The notes: a model not told the origin generated them from the letters alone. 64,000 nt of DNA from Lysobacter_K koreensis (GCF_042677045.1 NZ_JBHTIH010000002.1:1004017-1068016), one strand, 5' to 3'; shown: positions 29,008 to 38,642, counted from the first letter of the stretch. Made by a program: numbers and translations.

Positions 29008-30357
29008 TCACGCCGGCTGCAGCTGCGGCCGGGCCGTGGGCCACAGCATCGCGAGCACGGCGACCGCACCCAGCAGCCAGCTGTAATGCACGCTGCCAGC
29101 CAGGGCGATCGGCGAGACCGCGCCCAACGATGCCGCCAGCAGGATCTGGGCGCCGTATGGCAGCACGCCCTGGGTCACGCAGGCGAAGATGTCGAGCACG
29201 CTTGCCGCGCGCGCGGGCGGCACGCCGTGCTCCTGGGCGATGTCGCGCGCCAGCCCACCGCTGATGAGGATGGCCACCGTGTTGTTGGCGGTGAACATGT
29301 CGGTCGTCGCCGACAGCGTCGCGATGCTGATCTCGCCCGCGCGGCGGCTCTTGTGCCCGCGCGCGAACCGACCAACCACACTGGCCAGCCAAGCCAGGCC
29401 GCCGGTGGCCTTCATCAGTGCGCCCAGCCCGCCGACCAGCAGCGACAGCAGCAGGATCTCGACCATGCTTTCGAAGCCGGCCCAGATGTCGCCGGCGTAC
29501 GCAGCCACCCCGAAATCCACCGCGAAAAGTGCGCCGAACACCCCGGCCAACACCAGGCCCGCGCCCAGCACCAGGATCACGTCGAGCCCCGCCAATGCCA
29601 GTCCCAGCACCACCAGGTACGGGACGATCAGCCAAGGCGAGACGGCATCCGGGGTCTCAACCGGCGCCGTCTCGCCCAGCAGCCCCAACACCACCAGGGT
29701 CAGCACCGCCGCGGGCAAGGCCAGCTTAAGGTTGGCCTGGAACTTCTCGCGCAGGCTGCACCCCTGGGTGCGGGTGGCGATGATCGCGGTATCGGAGATC
29801 AACGAAAGATTGTCGCCGAAGGTCGCGCCGCCGATCACCGCGCCGAGCACCAGCACGCGGTCCAGCCCGGAGGCATCCGAGACGCCCAGCGCGATCGGCG
29901 CCACCGCCGCGATCGTGCCCATCGAGGTGCCCAGCGACAGCGAGATGAAGCCGGCGACCAGGAACAGTCCCGGCAGCAGCAACGCCGGATGCACGTGGCC
30001 GATGCCCAGCGAGACGATCGCGTCGACCGCGCCGATCGCCTTGGAGACCTCCACGAAGCCGCCGGCGAGCAGGAAGATCAGGCACATCAGCACCACGTTG
30101 GGGTCGCCCATCCCGGACAGCAGCGTATCCAGCGCCTTGATCCCGCGCCGGCGGGCGATGAACGCCGCCAGCGCCAGCGCGGGCAGGATCGCGACCGGCG
30201 CGCGCAGCTGGTAGAAGCCCATCGCCTCGCCGTGCGCGGTGAAATACAGGCCGGCGCCGAAGAACAGTGCCAGAAACACCAGCAGCGGCGTCAGCGCCAC
30301 CCCACTGGGCCGCACCTGCGCAGGCAAGCCTCCGCCGGAGGGCGTCGCGTTGTTCAT
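29008..30357 (-). CDS. NhaC-family Na+/H+ antiporter-like membrane protein
   Basis: This 449-residue polytopic protein has about eleven to twelve hydrophobic segments. It carries NhaC-family hallmarks: L-G-T-S-M-G-T-I-A-A-V-A-P near the middle, G-A-T-F-G-D-N-L-S-L-I-S-D-T, and the late T-A-N-N-T-V-A-I-L and G-V-L-P-Y-G-A-Q. Members exchange sodium for protons or carry organic acids, and the substrate here is not determined. The start at 30357 was chosen because the longer frame runs into the isocitrate dehydrogenase gene. Confidence 0.88.
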   Translation of the reverse strand: MNNATPSGGGLPAQVRPSGVALTPLLVFLALFFGAGLYFTAHGEAMGFYQLRAPVAILPALALAAFIARRRGIKALDTLLSGMGDPNVVLMCLIFLLAGGFVEVSKAIGAVDAIVSLGIGHVHPALLLPGLFLVAGFISLSLGTSMGTIAAVAPIALGVSDASGLDRVLVLGAVIGGATFGDNLSLISDTAIIATRTQGCSLREKFQANLKLALPAAVLTLVVLGLLGETAPVETPDAVSPWLIVPYLVVLGLALAGLDVILVLGAGLVLAGVFGALFAVDFGVAAYAGDIWAGFESMVEILLLSLLVGGLGALMKATGGLAWLASVVGRFARGHKSRRAGEISIATLSATTDMFTANNTVAILISGGLARDIAQEHGVPPARAASVLDIFACVTQGVLPYGAQILLAASLGAVSPIALAGSVHYSWLLGAVAVLAMLWPTARPQLQPA

Positions 30358-30509
30358 CGCTCTATCCGAATGAAATTCAGTCCCGGATATTGCGGCGCAG
30401 CATCGAGGCTGTCGAGCCGATCCACGGAACGCCGGCATCCGATCCGTGGCACCAACGACGAGCCGATGCGTTTCGGGTACGCAAGAGATCAGGCCGCGAG
30501 GCCGGCGGA

Positions 30510-31517
30510 TCACACCCGGCTGGCGATCGCCTTGGCGAACGACATGGTGGTGCCGCTGCCACCCAGGTCCGGGGTCAGCGAATCCTTGGCCTCGAGCGTG
30601 GCGATGATCGCCGCGCGCAGGCGCTCGGCCTTCTCCGGCTGGCCGATGTGGTCGAGCATCTGCGCCGCGCCCAGCAGCAGCGCGCACGGGTTGGCCTTGC
30701 CCTGCCCGGCGATGTCCGGCGCGGTGCCGTGCACGGCCTCGAAGATCGCCGCGTCGGTGCCGATGTTGGCGCCCGGGGCGAGGCCCAGCCCGCCGACCAG
30801 ACCCGCACAGAGGTCGGAGATGATGTCGCCGAACAGGTTGGTGGTCACGATCACGTCGAACTGCTCGGGACGCATCACCAGCTGCATGCAGGTGTTGTCC
30901 ACGATCATCTCGTTGCACTCGATGTCGGGGTACTCGGCGGCGACCGCGCGCGCCGTCTTCAGGAACAGGCCCGAGGTCGACTTCAGGATGTTGGCCTTGT
31001 GCACCACGGTGACCTTCTTGCGGCCGATGCGGCGGGCCATGTCGAACGCGTAGCGGACGATGCGCTCGGAGCCGCGGCGGGTGACCTTCTGCTGCAGCAG
31101 CGCGGTCTCGCCGTCCTCGGACAGCGACTGGCCTTCGCCGATGTAGGCGCCCTCGGTGTTCTCGCGCACCGTGATCAGGTCGACGCCCGACGGGAAGCGC
31201 GACTTGGTGTTCGGGAACGACTTGGCCGGGCGCACGTTGGCGTACAGGTCGAAGCGCTTGCGCAGCTCGACGTTGATCGAGCTGAAGCCCTCGCCGACCG
31301 GTGTGGTCAGCGGACTCTTGAGCGCGATGCGGGTCTTGCGGATCGAGTCCATGGTCGCCGCGGGCAGCAGCTCGCCGTGCTTCTCCAGCGCGACCAGGCC
31401 GGCATCGGCGAACTCGTACTGGAGGCCCAGCTGCATCGTGTCGAGCACGTGCAAGGTGGCGTCCATGATTTCCGGGCCGATGCCGTCGCCTCGGATGACC
31501 GTGATGGTCTGCGTCAT
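30510..31517 (-). CDS. Isocitrate dehydrogenase, short NAD-type (isopropylmalate dehydrogenase superfamily)
   Basis: This 335-residue beta-decarboxylating dehydrogenase has G-D-G-I-G-P-E-I at the start and S-P-L-T-T-P-V-G in the substrate loop. It also has the R-E-N-T-E-G-x-Y motif, the K-A-N-I-L-K-S-T-S-G helix with the catalytic Lys, and D-x-x-x-D in D-I-I-S-D-L-C-A-G. The nucleotide site has H-G-T-A-P-D-I-A-G-Q-G, which fits NAD use rather than NADP. The short form is characteristic of xanthomonads; homoisocitrate dehydrogenase is the main alternative. It appears monocistronic. Confidence 0.87.
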   Translation of the reverse strand: MTQTITVIRGDGIGPEIMDATLHVLDTMQLGLQYEFADAGLVALEKHGELLPAATMDSIRKTRIALKSPLTTPVGEGFSSINVELRKRFDLYANVRPAKSFPNTKSRFPSGVDLITVRENTEGAYIGEGQSLSEDGETALLQQKVTRRGSERIVRYAFDMARRIGRKKVTVVHKANILKSTSGLFLKTARAVAAEYPDIECNEMIVDNTCMQLVMRPEQFDVIVTTNLFGDIISDLCAGLVGGLGLAPGANIGTDAAIFEAVHGTAPDIAGQGKANPCALLLGAAQMLDHIGQPEKAERLRAAIIATLEAKDSLTPDLGGSGTTMSFAKAIASRV

Positions 31518-31674
31518 TAGGGGATTCCCAGCTGATGGGCGCGGCGTGCCCCGGGGAATCGGGAGTACGGCGCCGGATGGTTAGCCGGAGAATTATGCCG
31601 GAAGCGGCTGCGTGCTGCAGGTGCGGGGCAACCAGACCACGCTCGAAGCCCGCCCTAGCGGGCTGTTCATCGGT

Positions 31675-32076
31675 TCAGCCGTGGTCGTGTCCGGCCGGTG
31701 CAGCGGCCTCGCCTTGCTCGAGCTGGTCGAGGAAGTCGACCGCGCGGCGCAAGTGCGGGATCACGATCGAGCCCCCGACCACCAGCCCGACCGAGAAGGT
31801 CTCGAACATCTCGGCGCGGCTGACGCCGGCGTCCTTGCATTGGGCGACGTGGTAGCTGATGCAGTCGTCGCAGCGCAGGACCAGCGACGCGACCAGCCCC
31901 AGCAACTCCTTGGTCTTCACGTCGAGCGCGCCGGCCTGGTAGGTCTGGGTATCAAGCGCGAAGAAGCGGCGCACGACTTGGTTGGGCTCGGCGAGGATGC
32001 GCTCGTTCATGCGCTGGCGAAACGCGGTGAATTCCGCGATCCGGTCGACCTCGCCCGACGTATAGGCAGCGCTCAT
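31675..32076 (-). CDS. AhpD-like carboxymuconolactone decarboxylase family protein
   Basis: This 133-residue all-helical protein has the redox motif C69-D-D-C72-x3-H76, as in AhpD-type alkylhydroperoxidases. The tail is His-rich (G-H-D-H-G). Members act as thiol peroxidases or disulfide reductants. It overlaps the glutaredoxin gene by ATGA (32073-32076), making a redox gene pair, and the partner may reduce its CxxC pair; that is inference. Confidence 0.87.
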   Translation of the reverse strand: MSAAYTSGEVDRIAEFTAFRQRMNERILAEPNQVVRRFFALDTQTYQAGALDVKTKELLGLVASLVLRCDDCISYHVAQCKDAGVSRAEMFETFSVGLVVGGSIVIPHLRRAVDFLDQLEQGEAAAPAGHDHG

Positions 32077-32393
32077 GCGATGCCCGCCAGCAGCGGCTCG
32101 AGGCCGCCGGCCCGGTGCAACGCGATCATGTCGTCGTAACCACCGACGTGGGTGGTACCGATGAAGATCTGCGGCACGCTGGTGCGCTTGGTGAGCGCCT
32201 GCATGTCGCCGCGCGCGGCCGGGTCCAGGTCGATGCGGACCTCGGTCCAGGTCTGGTTCTTGCTCTTCAGGAAGTTCTTGGCGGCGATGCAGTACGGGCA
32301 GATCGCGCTGGTGTAGATGACGATGCCGGGGGACGGACTCCCGGGGCTCACGGGTGCTGATTCGCTCAAAACAATCTCCGGGGTGAAACTCAT
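32073..32393 (-). CDS. Glutaredoxin (class I dithiol, GrxC-like)
   Basis: This 106-residue protein starts at ATG 32393. The thioredoxin fold has the dithiol motif C32-P-Y-C35, then T-S-V-P-Q-I-F-I-G with the cis-Pro, and G-G-Y-D-D-M for glutathione binding. The first 20 or so residues (Ser/Pro-rich) extend beyond the usual fold, so a later start cannot be excluded. It is coupled to the AhpD-like gene and divergent from the protease gene. Confidence 0.92.
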   Translation of the reverse strand: MSFTPEIVLSESAPVSPGSPSPGIVIYTSAICPYCIAAKNFLKSKNQTWTEVRIDLDPAARGDMQALTKRTSVPQIFIGTTHVGGYDDMIALHRAGGLEPLLAGIA

Positions 32394-32569
32394 CGGGAAC
32401 GCTGGGGTCGAATATGGGCCAGCACCCGCCGCTTTTCCAGCCCGGGACACGCAACGCTGCCTCTCACGTGCGTGACGGAAGGCTTAAACAGCCGTTCACG
32501 TGCCACCGTTCACCTTGGCGTGGTCGCAGCCGCAGCGCGACTGCCCCGCCCGTCCGAAGGGAATTCCGC

Positions 32570-34153
32570 TTGCGCCGCATCGCCCTGCTCTCCGCTGCCG
32601 TCACCCTTGCCGTCGCCAGCGTCTGTGCGCCCGCCCAGGAACCGCGCCTGCCCGACATCGGCTCGTCGGCCGGCGAACTGATCACCCCGGCCCAGCAGCA
32701 GGAGTACGGCGCGATGCTGCTCGCACAGCTGCGCCACTACGACTACCTGCTCGAGGACCCGCTGCTGGACAGCTGGCTCGACACGCTCGGCAGCCGGCTC
32801 TCGGCCAGCAGCGCCCAGCCACGCCAGCCGTTCACGTTCTTCATGCTGCGGCAGCGGCAGATCAATGCGTTCGCGACGCTCGGCGGCCACATCGGCGTCA
32901 ACGCCGGGCTGGTGCTGGCCGCGGACCGCGAGGACGAGGTCGCGGCGGTGATGTCGCACGAAATCGCCCACGTCACCCAGGAGCACGTGCTGCGCGGGGC
33001 CGAACGCGCCCAGCGCGACCAGTTGCCGATCCTGCTGGCGATGCTCGGCGCGATCGTGGTCGCGCAGTCGGCCGGCGGCAGCTCCAGCAACGAGGCGTCG
33101 CAGGCCGCGATCATGTCGGCGATGGGCCTGATGCAGCAGCGCCAGATCGATTACACGCGCTCCAACGAGTCCGAGGCCGACCGCCTCGGCATCCAGACCC
33201 TGTCGCGCAGCCACTACGACCCGGCCGCGATGGCCGGCTTCTTCAACAAGATGCTGACCCGCTCGCGCAGCAACGCCGCCAACTGGTACGGCGAGACCCC
33301 CGACTACCTGCGCAGCCACCCGGTCACCACCACCCGCATCAGCGAGGCCAAGGAGCGCGCCGAGCAGCTCGGACGCACGCCGGGCGGATTCCTCGGCGTC
33401 GACGCGGTCAGCGACAACCCACTGCTACCCAGCGGGCTGCAGGTGTCGGGCAAGGCCCTGCTCGGCGGGGGCACCGGCCAGTTCGACTACGCCCGCGAGC
33501 GCCTGCGGGTACTCAGCGCCGATACCCCGGCGCTGGCGATCCGCGAGTACCAGCGGTTCGAGAGCGCCGGCAAGCTCAGCGACGCGCAGCGATACGGGCT
33601 GGCACTGGCGCGGCTGCAGGCGAACCAGGCCGGAGCCGCGGCGAGCGGGTTCGCGCCGCTGCTGGAGCAACACCCCGGCGACCTGTGGCTCACCCTGGCG
33701 CTGGCCGAGGCCGAAGCGCGCAGCGGCAAGGCCGCGGCGGCCGATGCGCGTTTCGAATCGCTGCTGCGGCAGACTCCGAACAACCGACCGGTGGCGCTGA
33801 CCTACGCGCGCGTGCTGGCCGAACGCAACACGCCGGCCGCCGGCAAGCGTGCGCAGGCGATCCTGCGGCCGCTGATGGGTGCCTCGGCGCAGGACGCGGT
33901 GTTCCAGAAGGTGTTCGCGCGCGCCAGCGAGATCGCCGGCGATCCGATCCGCGCCGGCGAGGCCTATGCCGAAGCCGCCTACCTCAGCGGCCGGCCCGAA
34001 CAGGCGCTGGTGCAGCTGAACACGCTGAAGAAGCGCGCCGAAGTCGATTACTACGCGCGCGCGCGGATCGAGGCGCGGATCGCGGCGATCACCCCGACCG
34101 TGCTGGAACTCAAGCGCCAGGGCATCCGCGACGAGGACCTGCGCCGGCGGTAG
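32570..34153 (+). CDS. bepA: M48 family periplasmic metalloprotease with TPR repeats (BepA/YfgC-like)
   Basis: A TTG start at 32570, behind GAAGGGA, gives a proper signal peptide (R-R-I-A-L-L-S-A-A-V-T-L then A-P-A-Q-E); the frame further upstream is Arg/Pro-rich and not signal-like. The zinc motif H-E-I-A-H lies in M-S-H-E-I-A-H-V-T, and a downstream Glu ligand is in N-E-S-E-A-D-R-L-G. Four or more TPR-like repeats fill the C-terminal half. BepA degrades or assembles outer-membrane proteins such as LptD. The stop codon lies in repeat copy C. Confidence 0.9.
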   Translation: MRRIALLSAAVTLAVASVCAPAQEPRLPDIGSSAGELITPAQQQEYGAMLLAQLRHYDYLLEDPLLDSWLDTLGSRLSASSAQPRQPFTFFMLRQRQINAFATLGGHIGVNAGLVLAADREDEVAAVMSHEIAHVTQEHVLRGAERAQRDQLPILLAMLGAIVVAQSAGGSSSNEASQAAIMSAMGLMQQRQIDYTRSNESEADRLGIQTLSRSHYDPAAMAGFFNKMLTRSRSNAANWYGETPDYLRSHPVTTTRISEAKERAEQLGRTPGGFLGVDAVSDNPLLPSGLQVSGKALLGGGTGQFDYARERLRVLSADTPALAIREYQRFESAGKLSDAQRYGLALARLQANQAGAAASGFAPLLEQHPGDLWLTLALAEAEARSGKAAAADARFESLLRQTPNNRPVALTYARVLAERNTPAAGKRAQAILRPLMGASAQDAVFQKVFARASEIAGDPIRAGEAYAEAAYLSGRPEQALVQLNTLKKRAEVDYYARARIEARIAAITPTVLELKRQGIRDEDLRRR

Positions 34154-34270
34154 GGCGGGTTTCAACCCGCCATCGTGCCGGCGCCGGATTGCGAGGAATC
34201 GGGGCTTCGAATCGACATCCACCGGTCCGGCACACCGAGCATGGCAATGGCGGGTGGAAACCCGCCCTGC
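34150..34270. repeat. Palindromic repeat doublet, copy C
   Basis: It starts GTAGGGCGGGTTTCAAC at 34150 and ends with the inverted arm GGTGGAAACCCGCCCTG at about 34269. The first arm supplies the TAG stop (34151-34153) of the BepA-like gene. Confidence 0.9.
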
Positions 34271-34314
34271 GCGAACCCGGGGCCACTCGGCACGACGATG
34301 ACACCCGTGTCGCA

Positions 34315-34332
34315 ATGTCACCGACATGTCAC
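34315..34332 (+). promoter_or_regulatory. Pho box upstream of phoB
   Basis: Two identical heptamers ATGTCAC (34315-34321 and 34326-34332) are separated by 4 bases. This is the 7-4-7, 11-base-period layout of PhoB binding sites. It lies 60 bases before the phoB start and implies autoregulation. Confidence 0.8.
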
Positions 34333-34392
34333 AAAACGGTAGTGTACTGGCGCGGCTTCAAGGATCCCCTCAGTCTCTCCCCCGGTGACCGT

Positions 34393-35100
34393 GTGCAGAA
34401 GCGCATCCTGATCGTAGAAGACGAACCCGCCATCCGCGACATGGTCGCCTTCGCCCTGCGCAAGGGCGAGTACGACCCGGTCCACGCGGGCGACGCGCGC
34501 GAGGCGCAGGCCTCGATCGCCGACCGGGTGCCCGACCTGATCCTGCTCGACTGGATGCTGCCCGGCATCAGCGGCCTGGAACTGGCACGCCGCTGGCGCA
34601 AGGAATCGCTGACCCGCGAGGTGCCGATCATCATGCTGACCGCGCGCGGCGAAGAGAACGACCGCGTCGGCGGGCTCGAAGCCGGCGTCGACGACTATGT
34701 GGTCAAGCCCTTCTCCGCGCGCGAGCTGCTCGCGCGCATCCGCGCGGTGCTGCGCCGCTCGCGCGAGGACGACGAGGACGGCAGCGTCGGCGTCGGCGCG
34801 CTGCGCATCGACGGCGCCGCGCACCGGGTGTTCGCGCGGCTCGACGGGGTCGACCAGCCGGTGCAGATCGGCCCGACCGAGTATCGCCTGCTGCATTTCT
34901 TCATGACCCACCCGGAGCGCGTGTACTCGCGCACCCAGCTGCTCGACCACGTCTGGGGCGGCAGCGTCTATGTCGAGGAGCGCACCGTCGACGTGCACAT
35001 CCGCCGGCTGCGCAAGACGCTCGAACCGCACCAGATCGACGGCATGGTGCAGACCGTGCGCGGCGCCGGTTACCGCTTTTCCGCATCGGCCGAAGCGTGA
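34393..35100 (+). CDS. phoB: Phosphate regulon response regulator PhoB
   Basis: PhoB, 235 residues from GTG 34393; the frame is open far upstream, but similarity starts at K-R-I-L-I-V-E-D-E. The receiver domain has the phosphoacceptor D53 in L-L-D-W-M-L-P-G, with T87-region M-L-T-A-R-G and the conserved Lys in V-V-K-P-F. The winged-helix DNA-binding domain has R-T-V-D-V-H-I-R-R-L-R. It responds to phosphate limitation with PhoR, encoded 105 bases downstream. Confidence 0.95.
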   Translation: MQKRILIVEDEPAIRDMVAFALRKGEYDPVHAGDAREAQASIADRVPDLILLDWMLPGISGLELARRWRKESLTREVPIIMLTARGEENDRVGGLEAGVDDYVVKPFSARELLARIRAVLRRSREDDEDGSVGVGALRIDGAAHRVFARLDGVDQPVQIGPTEYRLLHFFMTHPERVYSRTQLLDHVWGGSVYVEERTVDVHIRRLRKTLEPHQIDGMVQTVRGAGYRFSASAEA

Positions 35101-35205
35101 TCGCGTCCGGCGGGCGGGCAGCGACGCCCCGCGCGCCGCGGGAAGTCCCCCGGATGGACGCCCGCGATGACCCCGGCAACGGCGCAAGCCGCTAAATTGT
35201 CTGCC

Positions 35206-36525
35206 ATGCCCCCCCGCGCCCGCTCCGCCTGGTTCCGTACCCTCGGTCAGCTGGCCCTGATTCTGGCCAGTGCTGCCGTGGCCGGCGTGCTGGTCGGCCA
35301 TCCCTGGCCGGTGGTGACGCTGGCCGCCTTGGGCGTGGTTGCCTGGCACTACTGGAAGCTGCGCAACGTGCTGCTGCGCCTGACCGCGCGCCAGCGCCTG
35401 GCGCCGCCACTGGGCGAAGGGGTGTGGAACGAACTCGACCGCCTGCTCTACCGCAGCCAGGCCGAGATGCGCGGCCGCAAGCGTCGCCTGGTCGAGATGC
35501 TGCGGGCTTACCGCGCCGCCGCGGCCGCGCTGCCCGATGCGATCGTCGTGGTCGACCGCAACAGCCAGCGCGTGCAGTGGTTCAACGAGGCCACTACGCC
35601 GCTGCTCGGCCTGCGCTACCCGCGCGACATCGGCTCGCCATTGGTGCAACGGCTGCAGCCGTTGCCGATCGCGCACTGGCTCGCGGCCGGCCGCAACGCC
35701 GAACCGCTGGAGACGCTGTCGCCGCTGAACCCGGCGATCAACCTCAGCCTGCGCCTGATCCCCTATTCCGAGAACCTGTGGCTGCTGGTCGCGCGCGACG
35801 TCAGCCGGCTGCTGCACCTGGAGCAGATGCGCCGCGATTTCGTCGCCAACGTCTCGCACGAACTGCGCACCCCGCTGACCGTGGTGCACGGCTACCTCGA
35901 CATGCTCGACCCGGCCGAACATCCCGACTGGGCGCCGATGCTGGCCGAGATGCAGCGCCAGTCGCAGCGCATGACCCAGCTGGTCGAGGACCTGCTGATG
36001 CTGTCGCGGCTGGAGTCGACCGACACCCTGCCGGCCGAGGAAACCGTGGCGATGTCGTCGATGCTCAGCACGCTGCGGCGCGAGGCGCTGGCGCTGGGCC
36101 AGAACCGCCACGAGGTCAGCGTCGAGGATTCGGCCGGCGTCGACCTGTGGGGCTCCAACAAGGAACTGCACAGTGCGTTCTCCAACCTGGTCGGCAACGC
36201 GGTGCGCTACACCCCGGCCGGCGGCACGATCCGCATCGCGTTCCGTCGCGAGGGCGCCGGCGCGGTGCTGGAAGTGGTCGACAGCGGCTACGGTATTCCC
36301 GCCGCACACCTGCCGCGCATTACCGAACGTTTCTATCGCGTCTCGACCAGCCGCTCGCGCGAAAGCGGCGGCACCGGCCTGGGACTGTCGATCGTCAAGC
36401 ACGTGCTGAACCTGCACCAGGCGCGGCTCGACATCGCCAGCGAGGTCGGCCGCGGCAGTACCTTCTCCTGCCACTTCAGCGCCGAGCGCCTGCGCCGGCG
36501 CGACCACATCGAGCAGACCGCATGA
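35206..36525 (+). CDS. phoR: Phosphate regulon sensor histidine kinase PhoR
   Basis: PhoR from ATG 35206 has 439 residues; an upstream ATG at 35167 would add 13 and cannot be excluded. Two N-terminal membrane segments (about residues 8-52) are followed by a PAS-like domain (residues about 105-200). The H-box has H218 in N-V-S-H-E-L-R-T-P-L, and the ATPase domain has N-L-V-G-N-A-V-R-Y and G-G-T-G-L-G-L-S-I-V. It phosphorylates PhoB in low phosphate. The stop overlaps ppk1 by ATGA. Confidence 0.94.
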   Translation: MPPRARSAWFRTLGQLALILASAAVAGVLVGHPWPVVTLAALGVVAWHYWKLRNVLLRLTARQRLAPPLGEGVWNELDRLLYRSQAEMRGRKRRLVEMLRAYRAAAAALPDAIVVVDRNSQRVQWFNEATTPLLGLRYPRDIGSPLVQRLQPLPIAHWLAAGRNAEPLETLSPLNPAINLSLRLIPYSENLWLLVARDVSRLLHLEQMRRDFVANVSHELRTPLTVVHGYLDMLDPAEHPDWAPMLAEMQRQSQRMTQLVEDLLMLSRLESTDTLPAEETVAMSSMLSTLRREALALGQNRHEVSVEDSAGVDLWGSNKELHSAFSNLVGNAVRYTPAGGTIRIAFRREGAGAVLEVVDSGYGIPAAHLPRITERFYRVSTSRSRESGGTGLGLSIVKHVLNLHQARLDIASEVGRGSTFSCHFSAERLRRRDHIEQTA

Positions 36526-38627
36526 CCGCCCCGATCGAACCCGGCCGCCTGACCCCGCGCGACCCCGCCGACAGCGACCCGCTGCGCGACCCGGCGCTGT
36601 ACTTCAACCGCGAACTGTCGCAGCTGGACTTCAACTTCCGCGTGCTCGCGCAGGCGCAGGACCCGCAGGTGCCGCTGCTTGAGCGCCTGAAGTACCTGTG
36701 CATCTCCTGCACCAACCTCGACGAGTTCTTCGAGATCCGCGCCGGCACCCTGCGCCATGCCCAGGACCTCGGGCTGCCGGCCGGCCCGGACGGGCTGGCC
36801 CCGGCCACCGCGCTGTCGCGCATCCACGACAGCGCCGCGGACCTGGTCGCGGCGCAATACGCCTGCTGGAACGACGTGCTGCGGCCGGCGCTGGACGAGG
36901 CCGGCGTGCGCGTGCTGCACCGCGATGCCTGGAACGCGAAGCAGACCCGCTGGCTGCGCGCCTACTTCCGCGACGAGATCATGCCGGTGCTGTCGCCGCT
37001 GGGCCTGGACCCGTCGCACCCGTTCCCGAAGATCCTCAACAAGTCGCTGAACATCGTGGTCGTGCTCAAGGGCCGCGACGCGTTCGGCCGCGCCGGGCAC
37101 CTGGCGATCGTGCGCGCGCCGCGCTCGCTGCCGCGCATCATCCAGATCCCGGAGAAGGTGTCCGGCGGCCCACACGATTTCGTGTTTCTGTCGGCGGTGC
37201 TGTCGGCGTTCGTCGACGAGATGTTCCCGGGGATGGAGGTCAAGGGCGCGTACCAGTTCCGCGTGACCCGCAACTCGGAGCTGCTGGTCGACGAGGAGGA
37301 AGTCGAGAACCTGGCGCTGGCGCTGCGCGACGAACTGGTCGGCCGCGGCTACATGCGCGCGGTGCGGCTGGAGATCGCCGAGCAGTGTCCTAAGCCGATC
37401 GTGCGCACCCTGCTGGACAACTTCGACCTCACCGAAAACGCGGTCTACCGCATCAACGGCCCGGTCAACCTCAACCGCGTGATCCAGGTCTACGACCTGG
37501 TCGCGCGCCCGGACCTGAAGTTCCCGCCGTACCAGCAGCGCGTGCCGTCGGGCACCGAGGCGATGTTCGAGCGCGTCAGCGAAGGCGACATGCTGCTGCA
37601 CCACCCGTTCGAGGCGTTCTCGCCGGTGCTGGAGATGCTGCGCCAGGCCGCCGAGGACCCGAACGTGCTGGCGATCAAGCAGACCCTGTACCGCTCAGGC
37701 AAGGACTCGCCGATCGTCGAACAGCTGGTGCAGGCCGCGCGCAACGGCAAGGACGTCACCGTCGTCGTGGAACTGCGCGCGCGCTTCGACGAGGAGGCCA
37801 ACCTCGGCTTTGCCGACCGGCTGCAGGAAGCCGGCGTGCAGGTGGTGTACGGCGTGGTCGGCTACAAGACCCACGCCAAGATGCTGCTGATCGTGCGCCG
37901 GGAGGGCCGCAAGCTGCGCCGCTACGTGCACATGGGCACCGGCAACTACCACTCCGGCACCGCGCGCGCGTACACCGACCTCGGCCTGATCACCGCCGAC
38001 CCCGACATCGGCAACGACGTGCACCTGATCTTCCAGCAGCTGTCCGGGCATGCGCCGACGCTCAAGCTCAAGCGCCTGCTGCAGGCGCCGTTCACGCTGC
38101 ACGCCGGGGTGCTCAAGCGCATCGATCGCGAGACCCGCCACGCGGCTGCCGGCAAGCCGGCGCGGATCGTCGCCAAGATGAATGCCCTCAACGAACCGCA
38201 GGTGATCCGCGCGCTGTACCAGGCCTCGCAGGCCGGCGTGCAGATCGACCTGATCGTGCGCGGCGCGTGCACGCTGCGCCCGGGCGTGCCCGGGGTGTCG
38301 AACAACATCCGGGTGCGTTCGATCGTCGGCCGCTTCCTCGAGCACCACCGCGTGTACTGGTTCGGCAACGACGGCGAGCCGGACCTGTTCTGCGCGAGCG
38401 CCGACTGGTTGGAGCGCAACCTGCTGCGCCGCGTCGAGACCGGCTTCCCGATCCTTGAGCCGGAGATTGCTGCGCGCGTCTACGACGAGGCGCTGGCGAA
38501 CTACCTGGCCGACAACACCCAGGCCTGGGAGCTGCAGGCCGACGGCAGCTACCGCCACGTGCAGCCCGGCGACGACGCGATGCCGCACTCCGCCCAGGCG
38601 TCGCTGTTGGCGAAGATTTGTGGATAG
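36522..38627 (+). CDS. ppk1: Polyphosphate kinase 1
   Basis: PPK1, 701 residues, makes polyphosphate from ATP. The N-terminal domain begins F-N-R-E-L-S-Q-L-D-F-N. The two catalytic phospholipase-D-like domains include the autophosphorylated His, H470 in Y-V-H-M-G-T-G-N-Y-H, and a second R-x-F-L-E-H-H-R-V-Y. It overlaps phoR by four bases and precedes ppx, so polyphosphate synthesis and hydrolysis are co-transcribed with the phosphate regulator. Confidence 0.96.
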   Translation: MTAPIEPGRLTPRDPADSDPLRDPALYFNRELSQLDFNFRVLAQAQDPQVPLLERLKYLCISCTNLDEFFEIRAGTLRHAQDLGLPAGPDGLAPATALSRIHDSAADLVAAQYACWNDVLRPALDEAGVRVLHRDAWNAKQTRWLRAYFRDEIMPVLSPLGLDPSHPFPKILNKSLNIVVVLKGRDAFGRAGHLAIVRAPRSLPRIIQIPEKVSGGPHDFVFLSAVLSAFVDEMFPGMEVKGAYQFRVTRNSELLVDEEEVENLALALRDELVGRGYMRAVRLEIAEQCPKPIVRTLLDNFDLTENAVYRINGPVNLNRVIQVYDLVARPDLKFPPYQQRVPSGTEAMFERVSEGDMLLHHPFEAFSPVLEMLRQAAEDPNVLAIKQTLYRSGKDSPIVEQLVQAARNGKDVTVVVELRARFDEEANLGFADRLQEAGVQVVYGVVGYKTHAKMLLIVRREGRKLRRYVHMGTGNYHSGTARAYTDLGLITADPDIGNDVHLIFQQLSGHAPTLKLKRLLQAPFTLHAGVLKRIDRETRHAAAGKPARIVAKMNALNEPQVIRALYQASQAGVQIDLIVRGACTLRPGVPGVSNNIRVRSIVGRFLEHHRVYWFGNDGEPDLFCASADWLERNLLRRVETGFPILEPEIAARVYDEALANYLADNTQAWELQADGSYRHVQPGDDAMPHSAQASLLAKICG

Positions 38628-38642
38628 GCGATCATTCCGCGG

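Noticed and set aside
31647..31664. Hairpin AGCCCGC/GCGGGCT after the AhpD-like gene
   Set aside because: It is a short 7-bp stem without a T-run on the minus strand and too weak to call a terminator.
32500..34392. A long frame through the BepA-like gene joined to phoB
   Set aside because: It is out of frame with the protease and crosses repeat copy C and the Pho box. The receiver domain begins at GTG 34393.
35424..36521. An apparent N-terminal extension of ppk1 reading through phoR
   Set aside because: It lies in a different frame from phoR, which is fully supported; PPK1 similarity begins at ATG 36522 in an ATGA overlap.
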